From Oscillospiraceae bacterium (GTDB taxonomy: Bacteria > Bacillota > Clostridia > Oscillospirales > CAG-272), in the NCBI GenBank assembly GCA_015065215.1, contig SVQT01000006.1:1-63213 (forward strand): a DNA stretch of 63,213 nt, written 5' to 3'. The notes beneath the pieces were generated by a model. That model was not told where the DNA came from. It saw only the letters and a list, made by a program, of their open reading frames with translations, and did not search any database. How positions within the stretch are numbered: position 1 is the first letter of the stretch; each line of letters starts with the position of its first letter. A program made the position numbers and the translations under genes. Positions 16,544 through 24,248 of the stretch are shown in pieces.

Positions 16544-17965
16544 ATGCTGTTTTCTTCCTTTTCCTTCCTCTTCTGGTTTTTGCCCCTCACGCTGTTTTTT
16601 TATTTTCTGCCGCCGGCACTTTACAAACGCCTCAAAAAGGGAAACGCAAGGCAAGACGGCACTCTTGCCTATCAAAACGGTGTATTATTGATCGCCAGCC
16701 TGCTTTTTTACGCATGGGGAGAGCCTCTCTACCTGCTTTTGATGATCGGCGTCATTTTGGCAGACACGCTTTTTGGACTGCTTTTGGCAAAAAGTCCTCA
16801 CCGCAAGACGCTATTGACCGTAGCGGTGATGTTTCACGTCTTTCTTCTCTTTTACTACAAATATGCCGCGTTTTTCGCGAATGCCTTGGGGTTTTACCTG
16901 CAAAATCCGCGCTTGCCCTTAGGCATCTCTTTTTATACTTTTCAGGCGCTTTCCTATCTGATCGACGTCTATCGGGGGGAGGTAAAGCCAGAGAAAAATC
17001 CCGCCCTTTTGGGGGTCTATGTGGCGCTTTTCCCTCAGCTGATCGCGGGGCCCATCGTGCGCTACAAGGATGTGGCGACAGCGTTACGTCAACGGCGGCA
17101 CAGCATTGGCGGCGTTGCCGCCGGCAGCCGCCGTTTTATCGCGGGGCTGGCCAAAAAAATGCTGCTTGCCAACAGCATGGGGGCGCTGTTTTCGCTATTG
17201 CAAGGGCGGCACGGTCTTTCCGCCCTCGGTGCCTGGACCGCTCTTTTTGCCTTTGCCTTTCAGATTTACTTTGATTTTTCCGGCTACTCGGATATGGCCA
17301 TTGGCCTTGGGCGAATCTTTGGCTTTCGCTTTCCGGAAAATTTCCGCTATCCCTATATGGCAAAAAGCGTCACCGATTTTTGGCGGCGCTGGCATATCAC
17401 GCTTTCCACCTTCTTTAAAGAATATGTGTATATTCCGCTTGGTGGCAACAGAAAGGGCGTTTTTCGTACCGTGTTGCACCTTTTTGCTGTTTGGGCGCTC
17501 ACAGGCCTTTGGCACGGGGCGGCGTGGAACTTTGTCCTTTGGGGAATTTATTACTTTCTTTTGTTGATTTTTGAAAAATTTTTCCTCTCAAAATTACCGC
17601 CTCTCCCCCCACTCATGGGGAGAATCGGCACACTCATCGCCATCCTCTTTGGCTGGGCGATCTTTGCCTTTGATAGCAGCACGCCCACACTTTCTTTCGC
17701 CGCCATGAGAGATTTTTTGGGGATCCTTTTCGGGGCGGGCGGCTTTCTCACAAGGGCTGATCTTTATGACACGGTACGGTATCTGCCGCTCCTTGCGCTA
17801 TGCGCCATTGGCTCCACCCCGCTCCCCAGGATCATATACCGGCAAACGGTATTTAAAAAGCGCCGTTTTTGGCTTTCTGTTTCACTGCCCCTGGCCGCCC
17901 TTTTGCTATCACTGGCGGAGCTTTCCGCGGGCGGTTTTAATCCCTTTCTCTATTTCCGATTTTAA
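16544..17965 (+). CDS. MBOAT family membrane O-acyltransferase (AlgI/DltB-like)
   Basis: The 473-residue multi-pass protein has the MBOAT core: PLGISFYTFQALSYLIDVY, FPQLIAGPIVRY, QIYFDFSGYSDMAIGLGRI, FWRRWHITLSTFFKEYVY, IPLGGNRKG and ALTGLWHGAAWNFVLWG with the invariant His. It probably O-acetylates a cell-surface polymer. No AlgJ/DltD-like partner is adjacent, so the acceptor is unknown. The ATG at 16544 follows GGAGGGT; a GTG four codons earlier is less likely. It stands alone between the liv operon and the CDF transporter. Confidence 0.93.
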   Translation: MLFSSFSFLFWFLPLTLFFYFLPPALYKRLKKGNARQDGTLAYQNGVLLIASLLFYAWGEPLYLLLMIGVILADTLFGLLLAKSPHRKTLLTVAVMFHVFLLFYYKYAAFFANALGFYLQNPRLPLGISFYTFQALSYLIDVYRGEVKPEKNPALLGVYVALFPQLIAGPIVRYKDVATALRQRRHSIGGVAAGSRRFIAGLAKKMLLANSMGALFSLLQGRHGLSALGAWTALFAFAFQIYFDFSGYSDMAIGLGRIFGFRFPENFRYPYMAKSVTDFWRRWHITLSTFFKEYVYIPLGGNRKGVFRTVLHLFAVWALTGLWHGAAWNFVLWGIYYFLLLIFEKFFLSKLPPLPPLMGRIGTLIAILFGWAIFAFDSSTPTLSFAAMRDFLGILFGAGGFLTRADLYDTVRYLPLLALCAIGSTPLPRIIYRQTVFKKRRFWLSVSLPLAALLLSLAELSAGGFNPFLYFRF

Positions 17966-17972
17966 AGCACCC

Positions 17973-18001
17973 TTGACCGCGGCAAGAATTTTCGCTATAA
18001 T
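17973..18001 (+). promoter_or_regulatory. SigA-type promoter of the CDF transporter gene
   Basis: TTGACC (17973-17978) and TATAAT (17996-18001) are 17 bases apart, 56 bases before the ATG. Confidence 0.8.
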
Positions 18002-18057
18002 AAATAACAGTGCTTTTCAAAGCTACAAGGCGAAAAATAATTTCCTGCGAGGTTTTT

Positions 18058-19230
18058 ATGATACAACTGCTCAAAAAGCTATTCATCAAAAACAGCGAGA
18101 ATACCAAGGATCCCACCGTACGCCGCGCCTATGGCACGATGGCATCGGTCCTTGGCATCCTTGTGAACATACTGCTCTGTGGCATCAAGTTGCTGGCAGG
18201 TCTGCTCACCGGCTCCATCTCGATCTGTGCCGATGCCGTCAACAACCTTTCCGACGCCGGCTCCTCGGTGATCGCACTGGTCAGCTTCAAAATCTCCACC
18301 AAGCCTGCTGACCGCGAGCACCCTTTCGGCCACGCGCGCATTGAATACGTAGCCTCTATGATCGTGGCATTCCTGATCCTGTTCATCGGTGCAGAGCTGG
18401 TACGCGGATCGGTGCAAAAGCTGACTGCGCCCGTGGCGCCCACCTTCTCTGTCCTCTCCATCATCATCCTCTCGGTCTCGGTGGCCGTTAAGCTCTGGAT
18501 GGGCCTTTTCAACCGTCGGCTCGGCAAGCAAATTGGCTCGGAGGTAATCGCCGCCACCGCGGTTGACTGCCTTTCGGATGCAAGTGCCACCGCCGCCGTG
18601 CTGATCGCCACCATAGTCGCACCTCTTGTTCCCGCTCCCTATAACGCCTATATCGACCCCGTCATGGGCCTTCTGGTGGCTGCATTGATCCTTTGGGCGG
18701 GACTGCGTGTGCTAAATGACGCCAAGAACTCGATCCTGGGTGATGCTCCCGACCCTGAAACGGTAGAGCAGATCCGCCGTCTGGTGGCCGAATATCCAGA
18801 GGCTCTGGCCATCCACGATCTCTGGGTGCACAAATACGGCCCCGGCCACACGTTAGCCTCCCTGCACGTAGAGGTGGACGGCAAAAAGGACGTGTTCACC
18901 ACCCACGACACCATCGACCTGATTGAACGCCGCCTGCAAAGCGAACTGGGGATCCTCTGTACCATACATTTGGACCCCATCGTTACCGACGACGAAACCG
19001 TCTCGCAATGGAGAGAAAGGATCATGCAAATCGCGCAAAAGCTGCATAACGGTATTAAAATTCACGATTTTCGCATGGTTCCCGGCACCACCCACACCAA
19101 CCTGATCTTTGATATGGAGGTGCCCTTTGATCACAAAAAAACCGACGAGGAGATCAAAGCGGAGATGGCCGCTCTGATCGCCGCCGAGGACGACCGCTAC
19201 TTCGCTGTGATCACTGTGGATCGGTTTTGA
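18058..19230 (+). CDS. Cation diffusion facilitator family transporter, possibly manganese type
   Basis: The 390-residue exporter has six membrane segments followed by a cytosolic ferredoxin-like domain (VHKYGPGHTLASLHVEVDG and a second repeat near VPGTTHTNLIFDMEVP). The transport site in the second helix reads NNLSD and that in the fifth reads DCLSD. Zinc exporters usually have His in the fifth-helix position, and its replacement by Asp is seen in manganese exporters of this family, so Mn(II) efflux is the better guess. The start at 18058 follows GCGAGG; upstream residues in frame overlap the promoter region. Confidence 0.92.
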   Translation: MIQLLKKLFIKNSENTKDPTVRRAYGTMASVLGILVNILLCGIKLLAGLLTGSISICADAVNNLSDAGSSVIALVSFKISTKPADREHPFGHARIEYVASMIVAFLILFIGAELVRGSVQKLTAPVAPTFSVLSIIILSVSVAVKLWMGLFNRRLGKQIGSEVIAATAVDCLSDASATAAVLIATIVAPLVPAPYNAYIDPVMGLLVAALILWAGLRVLNDAKNSILGDAPDPETVEQIRRLVAEYPEALAIHDLWVHKYGPGHTLASLHVEVDGKKDVFTTHDTIDLIERRLQSELGILCTIHLDPIVTDDETVSQWRERIMQIAQKLHNGIKIHDFRMVPGTTHTNLIFDMEVPFDHKKTDEEIKAEMAALIAAEDDRYFAVITVDRF

Positions 19231-19236
19231 TGACAC

Positions 19237-19283
19237 AAAAAAGCGCGCCGCGCTCTGCGTTGCAGAGCGCGGCGCGCTTTTTT
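19237..19283. terminator. Bidirectional terminator between the CDF gene and pyrB
   Basis: A 22-base perfect stem (19237-19258 with 19262-19283) has A6 and T6 ends. Its right end overlaps the pyrB stop codon at 19282-19284, so it closes both convergent transcripts. Confidence 0.95.
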
Positions 19284-20400
19284 ATTCATCCTCAGAACGG
19301 ATTTTTTTATCGCAATAACCGCAACGGTAGATGCCGTTTTTGGCATCCATCAAGCGGCAGATCTGATCCAATTCCTGCTCGGTGGCGGTAATACATTGGG
19401 GATTGCGGCAACGGTGTTGATTGACAAAAAGCTTGTCACCGCCCAAACGCTTGACAAGGGACGGCTCAGGTCTTGGCTCTTTCCCCTCGGCATCACGCAA
19501 AAGGGTCAAAATCAATGCCATTCGCATATATTTTCCGTTTTTCACCTGCTTGAAATAGCAGGCTCTCGGATCCTCGTCAATCTTCACGCTGATCTCATTC
19601 ACACGGGGCAACGGATGCAGTATGATGGTATCCTTTTTCGCCAGCTCCATCTTCTCGGCAGTGAGGATATAGCTATCCTTCAACCGCTCATAAACAGCCA
19701 AATCCGAGAATCGCTCCCGCTGCACGCGGGTCATATACAACACGTCCAAATCAGGGAGACTGCTTTCCAGATCGGTGGTCTCAACACAGGGCATTTCATG
19801 CTTGCGAATGACCTCATGCTTCACATAACCGGGGAGCTTGAGCTCCTCGGGAGAGATCAGCACCAGCTTGATGCCACTGTAGCGGGAAAGCGCCTCGATC
19901 AGCGAATGTACGGTTCTGCCATACTTTAAGTCACCGCAAAAGCCAACAGTCAGATCGGTCAGGCGGCCTTTTTCGCGGCGAATGGTCAAAAGATCGGCCA
20001 GCGTCTGGGTAGGATGACTATGGCCGCCGTCACCGGCGTTGATCACCGGAATGGTCGCGTTGCAGGAGGCCACCAACGGCGCGCCCTCCCGGTAGTGACG
20101 CATGGCGATCACGTCAGCATAGCAGCTGATCACCTTGGCGGTATCGGCTACACTCTCTCCCTTAGAGGCCGAGGTATTTTTGGCATCCGAAAAGCCGATC
20201 ACATTGCCGCCCAGCTCATACATCGCGGCCTCAAAGGAAAGACGGGTACGGGTAGAGGGCTCAAAAAACAGGGTGGCCAGTTTTTTGCCCTTGCAGGCCT
20301 CGGCATACTTGGCAGGGTTTTCAATCATATCGCCCGCAAGCGAAAGCAAACCGTCAATTTCCTCAACAGAAAGATCCAAAATATCAATCAGGCTCTTCAT
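19282..20400 (-). CDS. pyrB: Aspartate carbamoyltransferase with a fused PyrI-like zinc domain
   Basis: The first ~305 residues are a complete catalytic chain: [13 protein letters not shown] (carbamoyl phosphate site), [38 protein letters not shown] and HPLPRVNEI. It condenses carbamoyl phosphate with aspartate. A tail follows with Cys331-x4-Cys336-x23-Cys360-x2-Cys363, exactly the spacing of the zinc ligands in E. coli PyrI (109, 114, 138, 141), but without the ~100-residue allosteric nucleotide-binding domain. The ATG at 20400 is chosen because AAAGGA lies 7 bases upstream. Last gene of the pyr operon. Confidence 0.95.
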   Translation of the reverse strand: MKSLIDILDLSVEEIDGLLSLAGDMIENPAKYAEACKGKKLATLFFEPSTRTRLSFEAAMYELGGNVIGFSDAKNTSASKGESVADTAKVISCYADVIAMRHYREGAPLVASCNATIPVINAGDGGHSHPTQTLADLLTIRREKGRLTDLTVGFCGDLKYGRTVHSLIEALSRYSGIKLVLISPEELKLPGYVKHEVIRKHEMPCVETTDLESSLPDLDVLYMTRVQRERFSDLAVYERLKDSYILTAEKMELAKKDTIILHPLPRVNEISVKIDEDPRACYFKQVKNGKYMRMALILTLLRDAEGKEPRPEPSLVKRLGGDKLFVNQHRCRNPQCITATEQELDQICRLMDAKNGIYRCGYCDKKIRSEDE

Positions 20401-20426
20401 TTTCAAATCCTTTCTGCGCGTTGTTT

Positions 20427-21083
20427 TTATGCCTTTGCGCCGTTGACTGCCAGGTAATTTTTGATGCGTGTCACATTTTCCTCATTGGCGGGGTCCGCAG
20501 AAAGATACTCAATGATGTCGTAAACGTCCACCACAGAATACACAGGGAATCCGAACTGCTCCTCGATCTCCTGCATGGCACCTTTGTCGGTTTGTCCCTT
20601 TTCCTTGCGGTCTACCATGATAAAGGTAGCAACCACCTTGGTGCCCTCCAAGTTTTTCAGGATCTCCATAGACTCACGGATCGCGGTGCCGGCGGTGATC
20701 ACGTCCTCGATGATCACAATCTCCTCGCCTGCCTGCGGAACGTAGCCCACGAAGGTGCCACCCTCGCCGTGATCCTTGACCTCCTTGCGATTGAAGAAAA
20801 AGGGCACGTCCAAACCGTTCTTAGAAAGAGCGACAGCGGCGGAAATGGACAGCGGAATGCCCTTGTAGGCAGGGCCGTACAGGACAGTGGGCTTTTTGCC
20901 CAGCTTGTCAAAGTAGGCCTTGGCGTAAAATTCGCCCATCTTGGAAATCTGATCGCCGGTCTTGATCATACCGGCGTTGACAAAGTAGGGGATCTTACGG
21001 CCGGATTTAGCGGTAAAATCACCGAATTTCAAAACACCCGCACTTTGCAGGAATTCGATAAATTCTCTCTTGTAAGCTTCCAT
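20427..21083 (-). CDS. pyrE: Orotate phosphoribosyltransferase
   Basis: The 218-residue enzyme has the PRPP motif [13 protein letters not shown] (acidic pair), the [13 protein letters not shown] flexible loop with catalytic Lys, and [12 protein letters not shown]. It converts orotate and PRPP to OMP. I chose the ATG at 21083 because AAGGAG lies 8 bases upstream. It lies 26 bases before pyrB and 30 bases after the SGNH hydrolase gene in the operon. Confidence 0.95.
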   Translation of the reverse strand: MEAYKREFIEFLQSAGVLKFGDFTAKSGRKIPYFVNAGMIKTGDQISKMGEFYAKAYFDKLGKKPTVLYGPAYKGIPLSISAAVALSKNGLDVPFFFNRKEVKDHGEGGTFVGYVPQAGEEIVIIEDVITAGTAIRESMEILKNLEGTKVVATFIMVDRKEKGQTDKGAMQEIEEQFGFPVYSVVDVYDIIEYLSADPANEENVTRIKNYLAVNGAKA

Positions 21084-21113
21084 GTTCAATTCTCCTTGTA
21101 ATAATTATCGTCA

Positions 21114-21734
21114 TCAGACCGGTGCTCCCGGTTTTTTGCTGTCGCATGCCCCGCGGCTCTTTGGGGGCGTGTCGCTCAGCCGTTCCGCCGCCTCACGGAT
21201 CGCCCGCTCCACCCGCTCGGCACAAAGGACAATGCCCTCCTCGGTCAGGTGGATCAGATCGTCGGCGCGGATGTAGCGCGAAACGTCAGCAATCAGTGGC
21301 GTGTAAAGATCGTTGATCCGCACGCCAAGCGCGCGTAAGCAGGGCAGCAACGCCGCGTTGTACGCGGCAATATCGGCATTGCTGTTATGGGGATTTTCCT
21401 CTCGCACGGGGGTAGTGGTAGCAAAAATCACAGTCCTTGCCCGTTGCAACAGTAGCTTCGCAAGGCGCACCATTTCCTCCACATATTGATCTATGGGCGT
21501 AAAGGCACCGTCACCGAACAAGTGGCATACGTCCCACAGGCCGTTGTTCCAATGGATGATGTCGGCACCCTCCAGCTCCTTTCGCCAATCCCACAGGCCG
21601 CGCAACGTGTGCTTGGCAAAGCGGCAATTGCTATCGGGCTGCCAGACTTCAAAATCCGCAGAAAGCGCCCGTTCCACCGGCTTGCCGTAGCCGATCAAGC
21701 GAATCGAGTCGCCCAGCAGAACCACTTTTTTCAT
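21114..21734 (-). CDS. SGNH/GDSL-family hydrolase embedded in the pyr operon
   Basis: The 206-residue protein has the SGNH blocks: GDSI near the N-terminus (Ser nucleophile), HWNNGLWD (Asn block III) and DLIHLTEEG near residues 168-176 (Asp/His of block V). It has no signal peptide, so it is probably a cytosolic esterase or deacylase. It starts 3 bases after the pyrF stop and is followed by pyrE, so it is transcribed and probably translated with pyrimidine genes. Its substrate is unknown, and I know of no standard pyrimidine-pathway role for this family. Confidence 0.85.
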   Translation of the reverse strand: MKKVVLLGDSIRLIGYGKPVERALSADFEVWQPDSNCRFAKHTLRGLWDWRKELEGADIIHWNNGLWDVCHLFGDGAFTPIDQYVEEMVRLAKLLLQRARTVIFATTTPVREENPHNSNADIAAYNAALLPCLRALGVRINDLYTPLIADVSRYIRADDLIHLTEEGIVLCAERVERAIREAAERLSDTPPKSRGACDSKKPGAPV

Positions 21735-21737
21735 TGA

Positions 21738-22442
21738 TCATCCCACAAACTCACTGACGCAACGGCGATAAGCGGCAACGGGATCCTCTGCGGCGGTGAT
21801 GGGACGGCCCACCACGATATAATCAGAACCGATCTCCTTGGCGGCGGCAGGGGTCATCACGCGCTTCTGGTCGCCGACGTCACCGTCCGCAAAGCGCACG
21901 CCGGGGGTCACTGTCACAAAATCCTTGCCGCAACTGTCGTGAACCTTGCCTGCCTCCAGGGGGGAACAGACCACACCGTCAAGACCGGAGCGCTTAGCGG
22001 TAGCGGCATAGTGCATCACCACTTTATCAATGGGCTCATTGATGAGCAAATCTGCTTTCATCGTCTCCTCATCGGTGGAGGTCAGCTGGGTCACAGCAAT
22101 CAGCATGGGGCGGGTGCCGTCGGGTCTGGTCAGACCCTCGATGGCGGCCTCCATCATGCGGCCGGTGCCGGCGGCATGCAGGTTGGTCATATCCACGTCC
22201 AAGCGAGAAAGCACCGCCATAGACTTCTTCACGGTATTGGGGATGTCGTGGAGCTTGAGATCCAAAAAGATTTTGTGTCCGCGGCGCTTGATCTCGCGCA
22301 CGATTTCGGGGCCCTCGGCATAGTACAGCTCCATACCAATCTTGACAAAAGGCTTTCTTTGCTCTCCGCTGAACTTGTCAAGAAAGGCAAAAACCTTTTC
22401 CTTGCTATCAAAATCGCAGGCAATGATAACGTCTTTTCCCAT
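21738..22442 (-). CDS. pyrF: Orotidine 5'-phosphate decarboxylase
   Basis: The 234-residue protein is a type I OMP decarboxylase: [17 protein letters not shown] at the start, the catalytic [10 protein letters not shown] (DxKxxD tetrad), [25 protein letters not shown] and [13 protein letters not shown] phosphate loop. It makes UMP. AAGGAGAG precedes the ATG. It sits 19 bases after pyrD and 3 bases before the SGNH hydrolase gene. Confidence 0.96.
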   Translation of the reverse strand: MGKDVIIACDFDSKEKVFAFLDKFSGEQRKPFVKIGMELYYAEGPEIVREIKRRGHKIFLDLKLHDIPNTVKKSMAVLSRLDVDMTNLHAAGTGRMMEAAIEGLTRPDGTRPMLIAVTQLTSTDEETMKADLLINEPIDKVVMHYAATAKRSGLDGVVCSPLEAGKVHDSCGKDFVTVTPGVRFADGDVGDQKRVMTPAAAKEIGSDYIVVGRPITAAEDPVAAYRRCVSEFVG

Positions 22443-22461
22443 TTTTATCTCTCCTTTTCAA

Positions 22462-23373
22462 TTATTCTACAATGCCAATCATATCAGACAGATTTTCGAT
22501 GCGGTACTTGGCCATTTCGGCAGGCAGATCCTCCACGATCTTTTTGCAAGCAAAGGGATCCACCAAATTGGCAGCGCCCACCTCCACGGCGGTGGCACCC
22601 GCCATCATCATTTCGATCACATCCCGGGCGGTAGAAACGCCGCCCATGCCCACTACCGGGATCTTCACCGCATGGGACACCTGATAAACCATGCGAACGG
22701 CAACCGGAAAGATCGCAGGCCCTGAAAAGCCGCCCATTTTATTGGCGATAACAGGTCTGCGCCGGTTCAAATCAATGCGCATACCAAGCATGGTGTTGAT
22801 CAGGCTGATGCCATCGGCACCCGCCGCCTCACAGGCCTTGGCGATCGCTACGATGTCGGTCACATTGGGAGAAAGCTTGATGATCACCGGCTTGGTTGTA
22901 ACCTTTTTCACCGCTTTTGTAACCTCAGCGGCCGCCTCGGGACTGGTACCAAAGCTCATGCCGCCGCCATGTACGTTAGGACAGCTGACATTCACCTCCA
23001 GCCAACCTACCTGCTCCTCCTTGTCCAGCTTTTCGCAGGTGTAGGCGTAATCCTCTACCGAAAAGCCGGAAACGTTTGCCATGACCGGCTTGTGGAAGCA
23101 TTTTTTCAGCTTTGGCAGCTCCTCGGCGATCACCTTTTCCACACCCGGATTTTGCAGACCAACCGCATTGATCATGCCGGCCTCACACTCCGCAATGCGG
23201 GGGGTAGGGTTGCCAAAACGAGGATCCTTGGTGGTACCCTTGAAGGAAAAGGTGCCAAGGCAGTTGATGTCGTACAGCTCGGCAAACTCATAGCCGTAGC
23301 CAAAGGTACCGGAGGCAGGGATCACCGGATTATCCAGCTCAATGCCGCACAAATTTACACTCAGTTTTCCCAC
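22462..23373 (-). CDS. pyrD: Dihydroorotate dehydrogenase, catalytic subunit (class 1B)
   Basis: The 303-residue FMN enzyme carries NPVIPASGTFGYG, EVNVSCPNVHGGG with the class 1 catalytic Cys, KLSPNVTDI and GMGGVSTARDVIEMM. Class 1B enzymes work with PyrK, encoded just upstream, and pass electrons to NAD. The start is a GTG at 23373, 7 bases after AGGAGGAG, which itself lies inside the end of pyrK. The two genes overlap by 13 bases, matching their heterotetramer stoichiometry. Confidence 0.95.
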   Translation of the reverse strand: MGKLSVNLCGIELDNPVIPASGTFGYGYEFAELYDINCLGTFSFKGTTKDPRFGNPTPRIAECEAGMINAVGLQNPGVEKVIAEELPKLKKCFHKPVMANVSGFSVEDYAYTCEKLDKEEQVGWLEVNVSCPNVHGGGMSFGTSPEAAAEVTKAVKKVTTKPVIIKLSPNVTDIVAIAKACEAAGADGISLINTMLGMRIDLNRRRPVIANKMGGFSGPAIFPVAVRMVYQVSHAVKIPVVGMGGVSTARDVIEMMMAGATAVEVGAANLVDPFACKKIVEDLPAEMAKYRIENLSDMIGIVE

Positions 23374-24095
23374 AGGATCTCCTCCTTTCTCATGACAGGC
23401 CCCTCTTTGCAGATACGCTTATAGCCGGTCAGCGTCTTACAAGAGCAGCCCATGCAGGCGCCGAAGCCGCAGCCCATGCGCTCCTCAAAGCTCATCTGAC
23501 CCGAGGTGTCGGTGGCCCCATAAACCGCCTTGAGCATCGGTTCCGGACCACAGGTGTAAAAGTAAGTATAGCTCTCAGGCAGCGCATCGGTGACAAAGCC
23601 CTTTACACCCATAGAGCCATCCACAGTGGTAACGGTAACATGAGCGCCAAGCGCCCGAAACTCTTGCTCGTAAAAAACCTCGGATGCCTTATTAAAGCCC
23701 AGCACCACCGAAACCGTTTTGCCAGCAGCGATCAGCTGTTTTGCCAGCATGTAAAGGGGTGGAACGCCTACGCCACCGCCAAGCAGTACAGGGTGATCCC
23801 CCGCCGCGCTCAGATCATAGCCGTTGCCAAGGCCGGTGAGAACATCCAGCTTTTCGCCTGCCTGCATCCCGGCCATCTGTGCCGTTCCCTCTCCCACCAC
23901 CTTGTAGATGATGGTGAGTAGTCCGTCGGTGCAATCGTTCACCGAAATGGGACGACGCAGGAATTTTCCCTCCAGCTTGATATTGACAAACTGACCGGGC
24001 ACGGTAACGGCAGAGGTATCTCCCGCCAACTCCATTTTGTAAACGTCTGCGGTCAACGCCACGTTTTTAACGATCTCAAAAAAGCCTTGCTTCAT
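23361..24095 (-). CDS. pyrK: Dihydroorotate dehydrogenase electron transfer subunit
   Basis: The 244-residue protein has an FAD-binding ferredoxin-reductase barrel (RRPISVNDC), an NAD domain (LLGGGVGVPPLYMLAKQL and YFYTCGPEPML) and a C-terminal 2Fe-2S cluster with Cys ligands in RMGCGFGACMGCSC and RICKEGP. It accepts electrons from PyrD and reduces NAD. The ATG at 24095 follows AAAGGAG; the upstream in-frame extension would translate the hairpin array at 24117-24228 and is rejected. Confidence 0.95.
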   Translation of the reverse strand: MKQGFFEIVKNVALTADVYKMELAGDTSAVTVPGQFVNIKLEGKFLRRPISVNDCTDGLLTIIYKVVGEGTAQMAGMQAGEKLDVLTGLGNGYDLSAAGDHPVLLGGGVGVPPLYMLAKQLIAAGKTVSVVLGFNKASEVFYEQEFRALGAHVTVTTVDGSMGVKGFVTDALPESYTYFYTCGPEPMLKAVYGATDTSGQMSFEERMGCGFGACMGCSCKTLTGYKRICKEGPVMRKEEILWEN

Positions 24096-24116
24096 GGGTA
24101 GCTCCTTTGTTATTTT

Positions 24117-24228
24117 ATCGTCGCCGAAAGGCGACATATCGCACCCTGCGGTTATCCGTAGGGTATATCGCACACCGCATGGGTGTATATCGCGCCCACA
24201 CGGCGTTGCCGTGTGGGTATATCGTAAG
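24117..24228 (-). repeat. Array of four hairpins separated by TATATCG, between carB and pyrK
   Basis: Four consecutive stem-loops occur at 24120-24135 (GTCGCC/GGCGAC), 24143-24164, 24172-24186 and 24195-24217, and each is followed on the plus strand by (T)ATATCG (24136, 24164, 24186, 24218). Stem sequences differ from unit to unit while the spacer is constant. The array lies in the intercistronic RNA just before the pyrK binding site and carries no T-run. It may stabilise or segment the polycistronic message, or be a mobile palindromic repeat. Confidence 0.8.
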
Positions 24229-24248
24229 GCAACCTGCCGCCTTATTTC

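Noticed and set aside
24117-24228. CRISPR array
   Set aside because: Units are hairpins with variable stems and a 7-base constant part, not long identical repeats with unique spacers, and no cas gene is present.
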